Source: Bacteroidia bacterium (GTDB lineage Bacteria; Bacteroidota; Bacteroidia; Chitinophagales; JAUHXS01). From it: a stretch of 64,000 nucleotides of DNA. The translations under genes and the position numbers were made by a program. The notes beneath the pieces are model-generated. The model did no database searches. It was not told the DNA's origin and saw only the letters and a program-made list of their open reading frames with translations. Positions 46,472 through 56,301 of this stretch are shown here, in pieces. The stretch spans positions 91,655 through 155,654 of the forward strand of contig JAUHXS010000008.1 in assembly GCA_030426955.1 (NCBI GenBank), read 5' to 3'. The stretch's first letter is position 1; every line of letters begins with the position of its first letter.

Positions 46472-47173
46472 TTGCAATTATTCTACACGAATAATATAGC
46501 CAATGGCATTGCTTTTCTAGACACAACCGATTCTAAGCATTGTGTAAAGGTTTTAAGGTTATCTCAAGGAGATAAAGTCGAACTTGTAGATGGGAAAGGT
46601 GGACTTTACCAAGGTGAAATTGCTCTTTCGAATCCAAAGAAATGTGAGGTTAGAATACTTTCTCATATTGAGGACTATAACAAAAGAGCAAATTACTTGC
46701 ATATTGCTATAGCACCTACAAAAAATATCTCAAGACTAGAATGGTTTTTAGAAAAATCTTGTGAAATTGGAATAGACGAGGTTACACCAATCATTTGTGA
46801 AAGATCTGAGCGTAAAGTTATCAAAATAGAGCGTTTAGAGAAAGTCTTGATTTCAGCGATGAAGCAATCCTTAAGAGCATACTTGCCAAAGTTGAACAAT
46901 CCAGTGAATTGTAACGATTTTTTGGATAGCAACAGTACCGAGCAAAAATTCATCGCCCATTGTGATTTTGATAATAAGAAGATGCTGAAAGAAGAGTATA
47001 TGCGAGGTAAGGACGTTGTTCTATTAATTGGACCAGAAGGAGATTTCTCTGAAAAAGAGATTGAACTAGCCAATAAAAATGGTTTTAAATCCGTTTTATT
47101 AGGTGGGAGCAGGCTAAGAACAGAGACGGCTGGAATAGTAGCTTGTAATACCATTAATTTGATCAATGAATAG
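46472..47173 (+). CDS. rsmE: 16S rRNA (uracil1498-N3)-methyltransferase RsmE
   Basis: The 233-residue SPOUT methyltransferase has an N-terminal PUA-like part and the knot motifs LIGPEGDFSEKEIELA and LGGSRLRTETAGIVA. It modifies U1498 of 16S rRNA. It begins with TTG, 12 bases after pckA; no ATG is available near the N-terminus. Its end overlaps the DUF4159 gene by eight bases. Confidence 0.93.
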   Translation: MQLFYTNNIANGIAFLDTTDSKHCVKVLRLSQGDKVELVDGKGGLYQGEIALSNPKKCEVRILSHIEDYNKRANYLHIAIAPTKNISRLEWFLEKSCEIGIDEVTPIICERSERKVIKIERLEKVLISAMKQSLRAYLPKLNNPVNCNDFLDSNSTEQKFIAHCDFDNKKMLKEEYMRGKDVVLLIGPEGDFSEKEIELANKNGFKSVLLGGSRLRTETAGIVACNTINLINE

Positions 47174-47828
47174 ATTCGCTTTTTTTATTTTATTGCTCAT
47201 TAGCTTAACTACTAAGGCTATCTCCCCAGTTAAAATAAGCTTATTGAAATATAATGGTGGGGGAGATTGGTATGCTAACCCTACGTCACTTCCAAATCTT
47301 ATTGAGTTTTGTAATAAAAATCTCAATACCGATATTGATCCAGATCCAGTTACCGTTGAGGTAAGTGGTTTAAAGTTATTTGACTATCCTTTGCTACATA
47401 TGACGGGACACGGTAATGTCGTTTTTTCAGACCAAGAGGCTGAAAATTTAAGAACGTATTTAATAGCAGGAGGCTTTTTACATATAGATGATAATTATGG
47501 AATGGATCCTTATGTTAGAGTTGCTATGAAAAAAGTATTTCCTGAACTAGACTTTATAGAGTTGCCATTCTCACATCCGATCTATCATCAACGATATAAT
47601 TTTGTTAGAGGCTTACCCAAGGTGCATGAACACGATGGAAATCCACCACAAGGGTTTGGCTTAATCTATGAAGGTCGGTTAGTTTGCTTTTATTCTTATG
47701 AGAGCGATTTAGGAGATGGTTGGGAAGATCAAGATGTACATAAAGACTCAGAAGAAATAAGACAAAGAGCTCTAGAAATGGGCGCTAATATTATTCAATA
47801 CATATTTTCAGGAAGCAAACTCAACTAA
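47166..47828 (+). CDS. Exported DUF4159 protein
   Basis: The 220-residue protein has a signal peptide (FFILLLISLTTKAIS) and a DUF4159 domain: KYNGGGDWYANPTSLPNL, PLLHMTGHGNVVFSDQE, GGFLHIDDNYG. The fold resembles glutamine-amidotransferase-like ThuA proteins but has no known activity. Overlap with rsmE shows translational coupling. Confidence 0.87.
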   Translation: MNRFAFFILLLISLTTKAISPVKISLLKYNGGGDWYANPTSLPNLIEFCNKNLNTDIDPDPVTVEVSGLKLFDYPLLHMTGHGNVVFSDQEAENLRTYLIAGGFLHIDDNYGMDPYVRVAMKKVFPELDFIELPFSHPIYHQRYNFVRGLPKVHEHDGNPPQGFGLIYEGRLVCFYSYESDLGDGWEDQDVHKDSEEIRQRALEMGANIIQYIFSGSKLN

Positions 47829-47831
47829 ACT

Positions 47832-48752
47832 TTAATATTTAGATCGAAACGTTTTAGCTCTAGCATAATTGTAGCTGAGTAAAATCTCATGAGTGCCTTC
47901 TGAATATTTGCTTAAGCCAGTATATGTAAAGTCTGCTGAATAGCCAATGGTAATTTGTTTTGCAATAGTATAATTTACTAGTAATGCAAAAGCATCACCG
48001 CTTCTGAAAGTAGTACCAATCCAGACGGTCTTATGAAACAGAGCCCCTGCTGTTAAGTCAAGCTCTACTGGAGCTCCTGAAACATATCTCAACAACATAG
48101 AAGGTTGAAACTCTATATCTCTATTGATTTCATATTTAACGCCTCCTGTCAAATAATAGTGTCTCAACAGTTTAGATGTACTGACATTATTCTTAGTATA
48201 ATCAATTTTATTATTCAGTAGTCTTGGGATAGAAATTCCCGCATAGTATAAATCGTTTTCTAGGTAAACACCGATTCCAGCATTAGGTAAGAATAATGAT
48301 CTGGTTTCTTGCAAAAAAACCGCATCATTTGCATCAATAGGATTAATGTCTTCCCACTTTCTGCGATGTACATTAAATCCAGCATTCATGCCAATACCAA
48401 GCTTTCCAATATCTAAGTTCAGCCTGTAAGCATATGTTGCAAACACTCCTGTCTGTTGAGTGATGCCAATCATATCATTAGAAAGGATTAAGCCAAGATT
48501 AAGTTCATCACCCTTGAATGGCATATGGGCATTTGCTGAGAAGCTTGTTGGTGAGCCATCTAAGCCGACCCATTGTCTCCTGAAAGCAACAGTTGAGCTA
48601 ATGGCTTCGGGGTGACCAGTATAGCCAGGATTGATCAATAGCTTGTTGAACATATACTGACTGTAAACTGCATCTTGTTGAGCGTAAATTAGATCACTTT
48701 GGCAAAACTGTAACCCAATTAAACTTAAAATAATTGATATAAATTTTTTCAT
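47832..48752 (-). CDS. PorP/SprF-family T9SS outer-membrane protein
   Basis: The 306-residue protein has a signal peptide and the family start DAVYSQYMFNKLLINPGYTGH, followed by an outer-membrane barrel of about 14 strands. In Flavobacterium, SprF is needed to attach the type B cargo SprB to the cell surface. The gene follows a giant type B cargo gene by about 56 bases on the same strand, the standard pairing, so this protein is the probable partner. Confidence 0.92.
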   Translation of the reverse strand: MKKFISIILSLIGLQFCQSDLIYAQQDAVYSQYMFNKLLINPGYTGHPEAISSTVAFRRQWVGLDGSPTSFSANAHMPFKGDELNLGLILSNDMIGITQQTGVFATYAYRLNLDIGKLGIGMNAGFNVHRRKWEDINPIDANDAVFLQETRSLFLPNAGIGVYLENDLYYAGISIPRLLNNKIDYTKNNVSTSKLLRHYYLTGGVKYEINRDIEFQPSMLLRYVSGAPVELDLTAGALFHKTVWIGTTFRSGDAFALLVNYTIAKQITIGYSADFTYTGLSKYSEGTHEILLSYNYARAKTFRSKY

Positions 48753-48808
48753 TTCATATAGTTTAGAATTTGGAATTCATAATTATCAATTATAAACTCC
48801 AAACTGAT

Positions 48809-51800
48809 TTACCTATGAATTTCAACATAACCTTCATATGCTTTTTGAATCTCATCTAATTTTAAAATATAAAAATATGTTCCATCAGGAACGTTGGTGC
48901 CATTTCTTGATAAGCCATTCCAGTCACCTTTGTATGTTGCGGATTCAAATACTTTATTTCCCCAACGGTTAAAAATGACAATTTCGGCGTTAGGGTAATC
49001 TTCTATCCCTGTTATTTCAAATAGATCATTTACATTATCTCCGTTTGGCGAAAATCCATTCGGAATGGTTATTTCAGTAAGTTCAGTTCCTTTAGAGGTA
49101 TCACATTCTCCTATGGCACTAATGTTGGCAATTACCATGAATGTATCACATAAAGACATTTGACCACAATTACTGTAACTAATATCACATGCCTGAACCC
49201 AAATCGTGTCAGTTCCAGTATATTCTTCTAAAGGCTCGTATATAATACTGTCTTCATTTACCTCTCCAATTAAGCCTTTTGAATTACTGGCTAAGATATC
49301 CGAGAGTATCAAGGCATCATTGTCCGGATCAACTACTAAAGAATTTACATTTAAAACTACTGCTTCATTGATACAAGTCTTTACTACTGTATCAATTACA
49401 AATGGTTGTTGATTTTCAGGGTTTATGATGATATAAATAAGACCAGTGTCGGTAAAGCTTCCATTTGTATTACATGCAGTTAACTCAACACTATCTGTAA
49501 TGCTATAGAAGAAAGAGTCAACTCCTGAGAAATTATTTCCTGGTGTATAAGTGAAAGTATCGTTTTTGATACTAACAGTTCCATTGTTCGGACCTGTTAT
49601 AGGCAAAATATCTAGATGATCCCCATCGCTATTATTATCATTATCAAGGGGGGCGATAATTATTGAATTATTTATACAAACATTGATGGTATCATTGATA
49701 GCCTCAGGTGGAGAATTGATGGGGCTGATATTTACTATAAATATGCCTAGATCACAAACAGTGATTCCACTTGTGTCGCAGGCACTAGGAGGATTGCATA
49801 CTTGGTATACAATGGTGTCAGTGCCTGAAGTGCCCAGATCAGGGGTATAGCTAATGCTGTCTAAGCTCAAGATATTTGTACCGCCTAACTTCGGACCTGT
49901 AATGATATTGATAACTGTATTTGCATCTATATTGTTATCATTATTTACTAAGTCAGCAATGATAGATTCATCTTCACAAATGGTTACAATATCTGTATTT
50001 GCTATTGGTGCAATAGTTGGAGCAGGCCCATAGGTTACATTAATTGGTGCAGAAGTATCTGCACAACCTAATGCATTTTTAATAACTAGATTGTAGCTTC
50101 CGCTCGTATCAACGGTTAAGAATGAGTCCGTTGCACCCGCTATTAATATGTTGTCTTTATACCACTCATAAGATGTACCTATGGAATCAGATAGGAATGT
50201 CACACTATCGTCGTTGCACAAGGTGGTTAATCCAATAGTCGTAAGGCTTGCAGTAGGCGTTGGGTTAGCTGAAATAACAACTGCGAAAGAGGTATCGGAA
50301 CAATTAATTCCAGAAATGGCAACAACTTGATAGCTTCCACTCAAATTGGTCAATAGGTTTGAATCTGTCTCTCCAGCAATTGGACCGCCATTTAAAAGCC
50401 ATTGGTACGCTATTTCACTCTCTGATACTAGCTCTACGGTCTCTTGTCCATCACAAATAATTACTGATCCATTAGTATCAACAATATTGGCAGTAGGCAT
50501 TAAGTTTACCGAAACTTGCACGGGAGTTGCAAGGCTATCTCTGCAGCCCGTAGTCGTTTTTACGACGACAGTATAATCTCCGTTAGTTTTGGCAAAAAAG
50601 TTAGAATCAGTCGCACCTGCAATGAGTATGCCGTCGCGATACCATTGGAAAGTATCCGCATCAGATGCCGTTAGTTCAATACTATCACCTGAGCAGATAT
50701 TTAAGCTCCCTGAAGGACTTACTGTAGCTAGAGATCCTGTAAAGAGATTTACTACAACGGGAGTAGATAGGCTATCACTACATCCGAAAGAGTCAACTAC
50801 TATAGTATAATTCCCAGCCGCACTGGCATAATAAAAGGTGTCCATAGCTCCAGGAATTATCATGCCATCCTGATACCATTGGTATCCTGTTGCTCCAGTT
50901 GAGGTTAATAAAACTGAGTCACTTCCACAAATATTGAACGGTCCTAGCGGACTAACACTTGCATTGGGAATACCCATTACTCTGATATCAATGGCGATAT
51001 TTAAACTATCTGAACAAACACCGCCATTAATCAATTTTAAAGTATAGCTACCAGAAGCTTGAACAAAAAAATTAGAGTCTGAAGCTCCGCCAATTAAGCT
51101 GCCATTTCGATACCATTCATAATTATCAGCAATATTATCAGAAACGAGTTCTGTTGAATCTCCGAGACAAATGGTATCTAGTCCATTTTGAGTGATGCTT
51201 GCAACAGGAGTATTAAATATATTAACTACAGTTGGTACTGTTGTGCTATCAGCGCAGATACCACCATTAGTTACTTTGAGTGTATAGTTGCCTGCTGTTT
51301 TAGCGAAAAAATTAGAATCAGTAGCCCCTGGAATAATACCACCATCTCTATACCATTCGTAGGAATTGGCAGCATCTGCGACTAGTTCAATACTATCTCC
51401 AGAACAGATGTTATTTGTACCATTAGGTGTAATATTAGCAGTAGTTGTAGCTATCGTTGAAACATTAACAGCGGTACTTAAGCTATCAGAGCAAATCCCA
51501 CCATTGATTACTTTTATGGTGTAATTTCCATCAAGTTTAGCAAAGTAGTTTGAGTCGGTAGCTCCTGCTATAATAGTTCCATTTCGGTACCATTGATATG
51601 ATCCTGCAGGATCAGACACCAGCTCTACACTATCATTACTGCATATAGTAAAAGGACCAGCTGGCGTGACACTTGCAACAGGAACTGCAGTAACAGAGAC
51701 TAAAACTGGCATGATGGTGCTATCGGAGCAAAGCCCACTGTTCGTAACTTTCAATGTATAGTTTCCTGCAACTTTTGCAAAATAGTTCGAGTCAGTAGCT

Positions 51801-54199
51801 CCTATAATTGTACTACCATCTCTATACCATTGATAGCTATCAGCGGAGTTGCTAACTAGTTCAATACTGTCTCCGTTGCATATGTTAAGAGGTCCCGCAG
51901 GAGTTATACTAGCAGTAGGGGTATTAACTATTGTAATGTCAACAGATACCATGAGGCTATCGAAACAAATTCCTCCATTTGTTACCTTAACGGTATAGCT
52001 GCCATTACTCTTTGCAAAGAAACTCTGACTTGTGGCTCCAGCAATAGCCATTCCGTTTTGATACCATTGGTACAAATCAGCAGGGTCGGCAACCAGCTCA
52101 ACGCTATCGCCGTTGCATACATTGATACTACCACTTGGATTAACATTGGCAATAGGAATAGTTACAGTAGAAACACTAATAGGAGTGGTAAGGCTATCGA
52201 AGCAACCTGAGCTACTAACAACAATGGTATAATTTCCATCAAGTTTAGCAAAGTAATTTGAATCTGTAGCTCCAGCAATTGAAGTTCCATTTCTATACCA
52301 TTGGTAAGTTGATGCATTATTTGAAACTAATTCGATGCTATCTCCATTACAAATGCTCACTGGTCCAGGAGGTGTAATACCTGATGGTGGTGACGGTAAA
52401 ACATCAATAGACTGACCTATTGCTAGGCTGTCTTCACATCCGAAACCATTAGTAACAACAATGGTATAAGTGCCACTTACTTTAGGAAAATACTTTTGAT
52501 CAGTCGCACCTGCGATTATTGCGCCATCTCTATACCATTGATAAGTGGTGGCAGGATCTGAGGTCAGCTCTGCACTATCGCCTAAGCAGACCGTGTCATT
52601 TGAATTAAGTGTGACATTTGCAATAGGATTTGAATTAAAGGTGGCATTTATAGCTGTCGTCAAGCTATCTGGGCATCCATTGTTAAATATTTTTATGGTG
52701 TAGTTTCCATCAAGTTTTACAAAATAGTTTGAATCGGTAGCGCCAGCAATGGTTGATCCATTTCTATACCATTGATAGCTATTCTCAGCGTCAGCAACTA
52801 GTTCAATGCTATCCCCAGCGCATGCAGATACAGGACCCACAGGAGTGACATTTGCTGTTGGTGTGGTAACAGTAGCAACCACAGGAATTATTAAACTGTC
52901 GAAGCACCCTATAGCATCCGTAACTTTTACGGTGTAACTGCCTGCTGTTTCTGCGAAATAGCTTTGATCTGTTGCACCAACAATTGTGCTACCATTTCTA
53001 TACCATTGGTAAAATGAAGTAGGATCAGCAGTAAGTTCCACGCTATCACCATCACATATATTAATTGGACCAGCTGGCAAAATATTTGCGGTTGGAGCTG
53101 GGTTTACATTAAGTGTAACAGCCGTTGTTAGGCTGTCGCTACAGCCAGATTGTGTGATTTTAATTGTATAGTCTCCCGCAATTTTGGCATTATAAGTTTG
53201 GTCAGTAGCACCTGGTATAGCTATTCCATCTCTGTACCATTGATAGGTATCTGCGGGGTCTGAGGTGAGTGTTGTACTATCATTGTCGCAAATAGTAATT
53301 GGGCCTGCTGGTGTTATATTAGCCATTGGTGTTATGACGTTTGCTGTGACAGCATTTGTTAGACTATCTGAACAACCTAGAGTATTGCTTACTTTGATCG
53401 TGTAATCCCCATCGAGTTTGGCAAAATAGTTTGAATCGGTAGCGCCAGCAATGGTTGATCCATTTCTATACCATTGATAAATATCTGCTTCATCTGACAA
53501 GATTTCTATACTATCTGTGCTACATATCGAAACGGGGCCTGGTGGATTTGCATTGGCTAATGGTTTGAATAAAACAGGATTGGGTAATCCGTTCATATGA
53601 AATTTTAATGTGAAGAATGCTGTTGGGGGAGGGGTACTAGATTGATTTCCTCCAACATAAATTACGTAAATATGATCTTTTACTAAGCTTAGGGTAGGTT
53701 GCCAGTTTGTTTCTCCAGTAGGGTTGCAAGTATCTCGAGCTTGCTCTATGGAAGAAATACCAGTAGGGCCACAATTGGGAGCAGAATCGTTACAGGCTAA
53801 CTCTATCCAATTGGCCGCACCACAACCTCCGGTTATGTCATATAGTGAGAAGTCCCAGTTATGAGAACTGTCATTTGGGAAAATTCCAAATTCAAAATTA
53901 CCGCTGTTGGCTGCCTGGAATTTATACCAGAAGGGGAGTACCTCGAAGGAAATGTTGGAGCAAGAAGGCCCTCCTCCTAAAAAGTCATTGAAATCAGCAC
54001 CATATCCGCCAGGAGCTTCTGTATATGAACTTGTATCACATAACAGGAAAGCGTTAGAGCAGTTCTTTCTTTGATCTGCAAAAAGAAAACTGTTAAGCAT
54101 TAAGATGCTAATTAAGAAGAGGAAAAAACTTTTATTATTGCTCTGCTTAAGGTTTGTGCCCTTCAACACATATGTCATATACTTCTCTAACCTTTTCAT
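48809..54199 (-). CDS. Giant adhesin-like T9SS cargo with 15 Ig-like repeats
   Basis: The product is about 1796 residues. After a signal region (SFFLFLISILMLNSFLFA) comes a first domain of about 180 residues with several cysteines. Then follow 15 repeats of about 78 residues with the pattern ICxxDSxEL-YQWYRxG-IAGATDSNYF-GxYTIKV-CxDSL. Three cadherin-like domains (VxDNNxD, TPDLGTSGTDTIxYxV) come next, and a type B sorting domain ends it (IPNGFSPNGDNVNDLF, EIVIFNRWGNKVFES). It is probably a surface adhesin or motility filament like SprB. ATG at 54199 is chosen; 54178 is possible. Confidence 0.87.
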   Translation of the reverse strand: MKRLEKYMTYVLKGTNLKQSNNKSFFLFLISILMLNSFLFADQRKNCSNAFLLCDTSSYTEAPGGYGADFNDFLGGGPSCSNISFEVLPFWYKFQAANSGNFEFGIFPNDSSHNWDFSLYDITGGCGAANWIELACNDSAPNCGPTGISSIEQARDTCNPTGETNWQPTLSLVKDHIYVIYVGGNQSSTPPPTAFFTLKFHMNGLPNPVLFKPLANANPPGPVSICSTDSIEILSDEADIYQWYRNGSTIAGATDSNYFAKLDGDYTIKVSNTLGCSDSLTNAVTANVITPMANITPAGPITICDNDSTTLTSDPADTYQWYRDGIAIPGATDQTYNAKIAGDYTIKITQSGCSDSLTTAVTLNVNPAPTANILPAGPINICDGDSVELTADPTSFYQWYRNGSTIVGATDQSYFAETAGSYTVKVTDAIGCFDSLIIPVVATVTTPTANVTPVGPVSACAGDSIELVADAENSYQWYRNGSTIAGATDSNYFVKLDGNYTIKIFNNGCPDSLTTAINATFNSNPIANVTLNSNDTVCLGDSAELTSDPATTYQWYRDGAIIAGATDQKYFPKVSGTYTIVVTNGFGCEDSLAIGQSIDVLPSPPSGITPPGPVSICNGDSIELVSNNASTYQWYRNGTSIAGATDSNYFAKLDGNYTIVVSSSGCFDSLTTPISVSTVTIPIANVNPSGSINVCNGDSVELVADPADLYQWYQNGMAIAGATSQSFFAKSNGSYTVKVTNGGICFDSLMVSVDITIVNTPTASITPAGPLNICNGDSIELVSNSADSYQWYRDGSTIIGATDSNYFAKVAGNYTLKVTNSGLCSDSTIMPVLVSVTAVPVASVTPAGPFTICSNDSVELVSDPAGSYQWYRNGTIIAGATDSNYFAKLDGNYTIKVINGGICSDSLSTAVNVSTIATTTANITPNGTNNICSGDSIELVADAANSYEWYRDGGIIPGATDSNFFAKTAGNYTLKVTNGGICADSTTVPTVVNIFNTPVASITQNGLDTICLGDSTELVSDNIADNYEWYRNGSLIGGASDSNFFVQASGSYTLKLINGGVCSDSLNIAIDIRVMGIPNASVSPLGPFNICGSDSVLLTSTGATGYQWYQDGMIIPGAMDTFYYASAAGNYTIVVDSFGCSDSLSTPVVVNLFTGSLATVSPSGSLNICSGDSIELTASDADTFQWYRDGILIAGATDSNFFAKTNGDYTVVVKTTTGCRDSLATPVQVSVNLMPTANIVDTNGSVIICDGQETVELVSESEIAYQWLLNGGPIAGETDSNLLTNLSGSYQVVAISGINCSDTSFAVVISANPTPTASLTTIGLTTLCNDDSVTFLSDSIGTSYEWYKDNILIAGATDSFLTVDTSGSYNLVIKNALGCADTSAPINVTYGPAPTIAPIANTDIVTICEDESIIADLVNNDNNIDANTVINIITGPKLGGTNILSLDSISYTPDLGTSGTDTIVYQVCNPPSACDTSGITVCDLGIFIVNISPINSPPEAINDTINVCINNSIIIAPLDNDNNSDGDHLDILPITGPNNGTVSIKNDTFTYTPGNNFSGVDSFFYSITDSVELTACNTNGSFTDTGLIYIIINPENQQPFVIDTVVKTCINEAVVLNVNSLVVDPDNDALILSDILASNSKGLIGEVNEDSIIYEPLEEYTGTDTIWVQACDISYSNCGQMSLCDTFMVIANISAIGECDTSKGTELTEITIPNGFSPNGDNVNDLFEITGIEDYPNAEIVIFNRWGNKVFESATYKGDWNGLSRNGTNVPDGTYFYILKLDEIQKAYEGYVEIHR

Positions 54200-54332
54200 G
54201 TTTAGTCTTTGTTGATACCAAGTCACAATGCACCAATATATCGTACGTAAACATAGCTAAAAAGTTACATCAAATTAAGACATTTTTAGCACTCTATTTA
54301 GAAGTGATGTCCTGAATATGGGACGGTGTCTG

Positions 54333-56153
54333 TTATTGGGTAAAGAGCTTAATCACTTCTTTCATAGAAATGATTTTACCTTTATATATGGCAGAGACAA
54401 AAGCATCGCGTATATCATGTTCTTTTTTGATGTAGTTTCTCTTTTCTTCGGCAGAATTCATGGTGTCAAAATTGCCAGAATAAAATCGCGTGATCCCATC
54501 TTCGTATCTTTTAAACTCAGAGTCTGGCACGATTCGTTTGACCATACTTTGAAATTGTTTGGCATTTCTATAAGCTCCTACCTGCACTTTGTAGATTAGG
54601 CCATCCTTGGTCTCATTTCCAAACTTTTCTAAAACCATATTGTAAAGGTCATCTTTTGACATACTGTTAAGCTTCGCATCAGAATATTCATTTGCAATAC
54701 TATCTGCTTTGGCTTTATCGATAGCTTTTTGTTCCTCTGCGGCTTGATCTAACTGATCCTTTATGTTCTTATCGACCTCTCCAGAGAAGAAAGGAAGTGA
54801 TAAGTTGTCAAGGTTTACTGTATAAATGTCTAATAAACCATAACCCTCTTTTCTTTTGGAACCAAAATAACCTGTTAGTCCGTCGGGTGAAACGGAAAAA
54901 TAAAGGTCATCATTAGTTGTGTTAATTGGATAGGCCATATTTTGAGGTTTAGTCCACTCTCCATCAAAATCTATTGATCTGAATATATCATATCCTCCCA
55001 TACTGGTATGACCTTCTGAAGAAAAGTAGAGGACATGGCTTTTTTGGTGAATAAAAGGCCCATCATCATCGTAAGGAGTATTAATATTTTCTCCCAAGTT
55101 TACTGGGTCAGACCAAAAACCATCTGCCGCTTTAGTTGTTTTATATATATCTAGTCCTCCATATCCCCCTGGCTTTTCGGTTGAAAAGTATATAATACTA
55201 CCATCTCCTGTAAATGTGGCATGGCTTTCAAAATACTTTGTATTAATGACAGGGCTGAGTTTATATGGTTTTGCCCAATCACCTGCAACGGTATCCAGTT
55301 CTGTAACTAGTATGTCGCTGTGAATACCATCACTATGATAGATGAGCATCGTTTTTTCATCTTTTGTGATACTGGTAACGGCATCATGAGTGTTTGTATT
55401 TACATTTTCGCTAATGCTTACTGGAATGGTCCAGAGTCCATCAAATCCATAGGAAATAAATACATCTTCAAAATAAAAACCCAGTTCGTCTTCTTTTCCC
55501 TCTGTATTTTGTAGTCCGCCAGTACACCCTGGGCCTCTGTATGTAAAGATCAATGTAGACTGATCTTCAGATACAACAGGTACATATTCATTGTATTGTG
55601 TATTGATTACATCTCCAATATTTTGGACTTTGGTCTTTTCCGGATCCAAGGGATTGGCTAGGTAAAATGTAGCGTTATCACACATTTCCACTCTTCTCTG
55701 AATATGTTCTATACTCTCTAAGGTTGGAGGTATGGGGGCATCAATAGCTTCTGTATAATATTGTTTTGCTTTGTCTAGTTGATTGGTATAATTATATGCT
55801 TTTGCTAGTTTTAGTAACACATTGCCATTTTTAGGCTTGGCATCTTTTACTTTATGCAGCAAGTCTATTGCCTTTTCCATCTTTATAAATACGTCTATGT
55901 AGCATACTGCAAGAGCATATTGTATGGCTGTATCATTTGGAACTAAAGAGTCAAGCACTTCATATTTGTGCAATGCGTGCAAAAAATTATCTGTTTCATA
56001 TAGGTGACGAGCTGTTTCTCGCATTTGGGGAATGTCAAATTCCTTTTCCCCTTCTTGTGCCTGAATAAGACTAATTGAACATATCAAAAGAAAAAATGAA
56101 TAACATATTTTGTTATTCTTTAAACAAGAAATATCTACCTCCTTTAAGTCCAT
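54333..56153 (-). CDS. TPR-PD40-SPOR protein, PorE-like
   Basis: The 606-residue protein has a signal peptide (YSFFLLICSISLIQA), TPR-like helices (about 45-165), a WD40/PD40 beta-propeller (about 195-450; repeated SxDGxTxYFSS and GGLDIYxT motifs) and a C-terminal SPOR domain (about 520-600; YKVQVGAYRNAKQFQSMV). The T9SS protein PorE has the TPR and propeller parts followed by an OmpA-type peptidoglycan-binding domain; here SPOR takes that place. It may anchor secretion or surface proteins to the cell wall. It lies just upstream of the giant cargo gene on the same strand. Confidence 0.78.
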   Translation of the reverse strand: MDLKEVDISCLKNNKICYSFFLLICSISLIQAQEGEKEFDIPQMRETARHLYETDNFLHALHKYEVLDSLVPNDTAIQYALAVCYIDVFIKMEKAIDLLHKVKDAKPKNGNVLLKLAKAYNYTNQLDKAKQYYTEAIDAPIPPTLESIEHIQRRVEMCDNATFYLANPLDPEKTKVQNIGDVINTQYNEYVPVVSEDQSTLIFTYRGPGCTGGLQNTEGKEDELGFYFEDVFISYGFDGLWTIPVSISENVNTNTHDAVTSITKDEKTMLIYHSDGIHSDILVTELDTVAGDWAKPYKLSPVINTKYFESHATFTGDGSIIYFSTEKPGGYGGLDIYKTTKAADGFWSDPVNLGENINTPYDDDGPFIHQKSHVLYFSSEGHTSMGGYDIFRSIDFDGEWTKPQNMAYPINTTNDDLYFSVSPDGLTGYFGSKRKEGYGLLDIYTVNLDNLSLPFFSGEVDKNIKDQLDQAAEEQKAIDKAKADSIANEYSDAKLNSMSKDDLYNMVLEKFGNETKDGLIYKVQVGAYRNAKQFQSMVKRIVPDSEFKRYEDGITRFYSGNFDTMNSAEEKRNYIKKEHDIRDAFVSAIYKGKIISMKEVIKLFTQ

Positions 56154-56301
56154 GCACAGATGTGTTACGCGCTAATTTAACTATTAAAATACAAATAAAA
56201 ACTTTATTTATATCAGAATTAAGAACAACAAAATTGCATTGTACTTAATAATATACATCGAAGAACATGGATGGGTAGCTTATCTAGTAGTCTATTGTGA
56301 G

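Noticed and set aside
50040..53560. Regular DNA repeats that could suggest a CRISPR array
   Set aside because: The units are about 234 bases, diverged, in frame and encode Ig-like domains.
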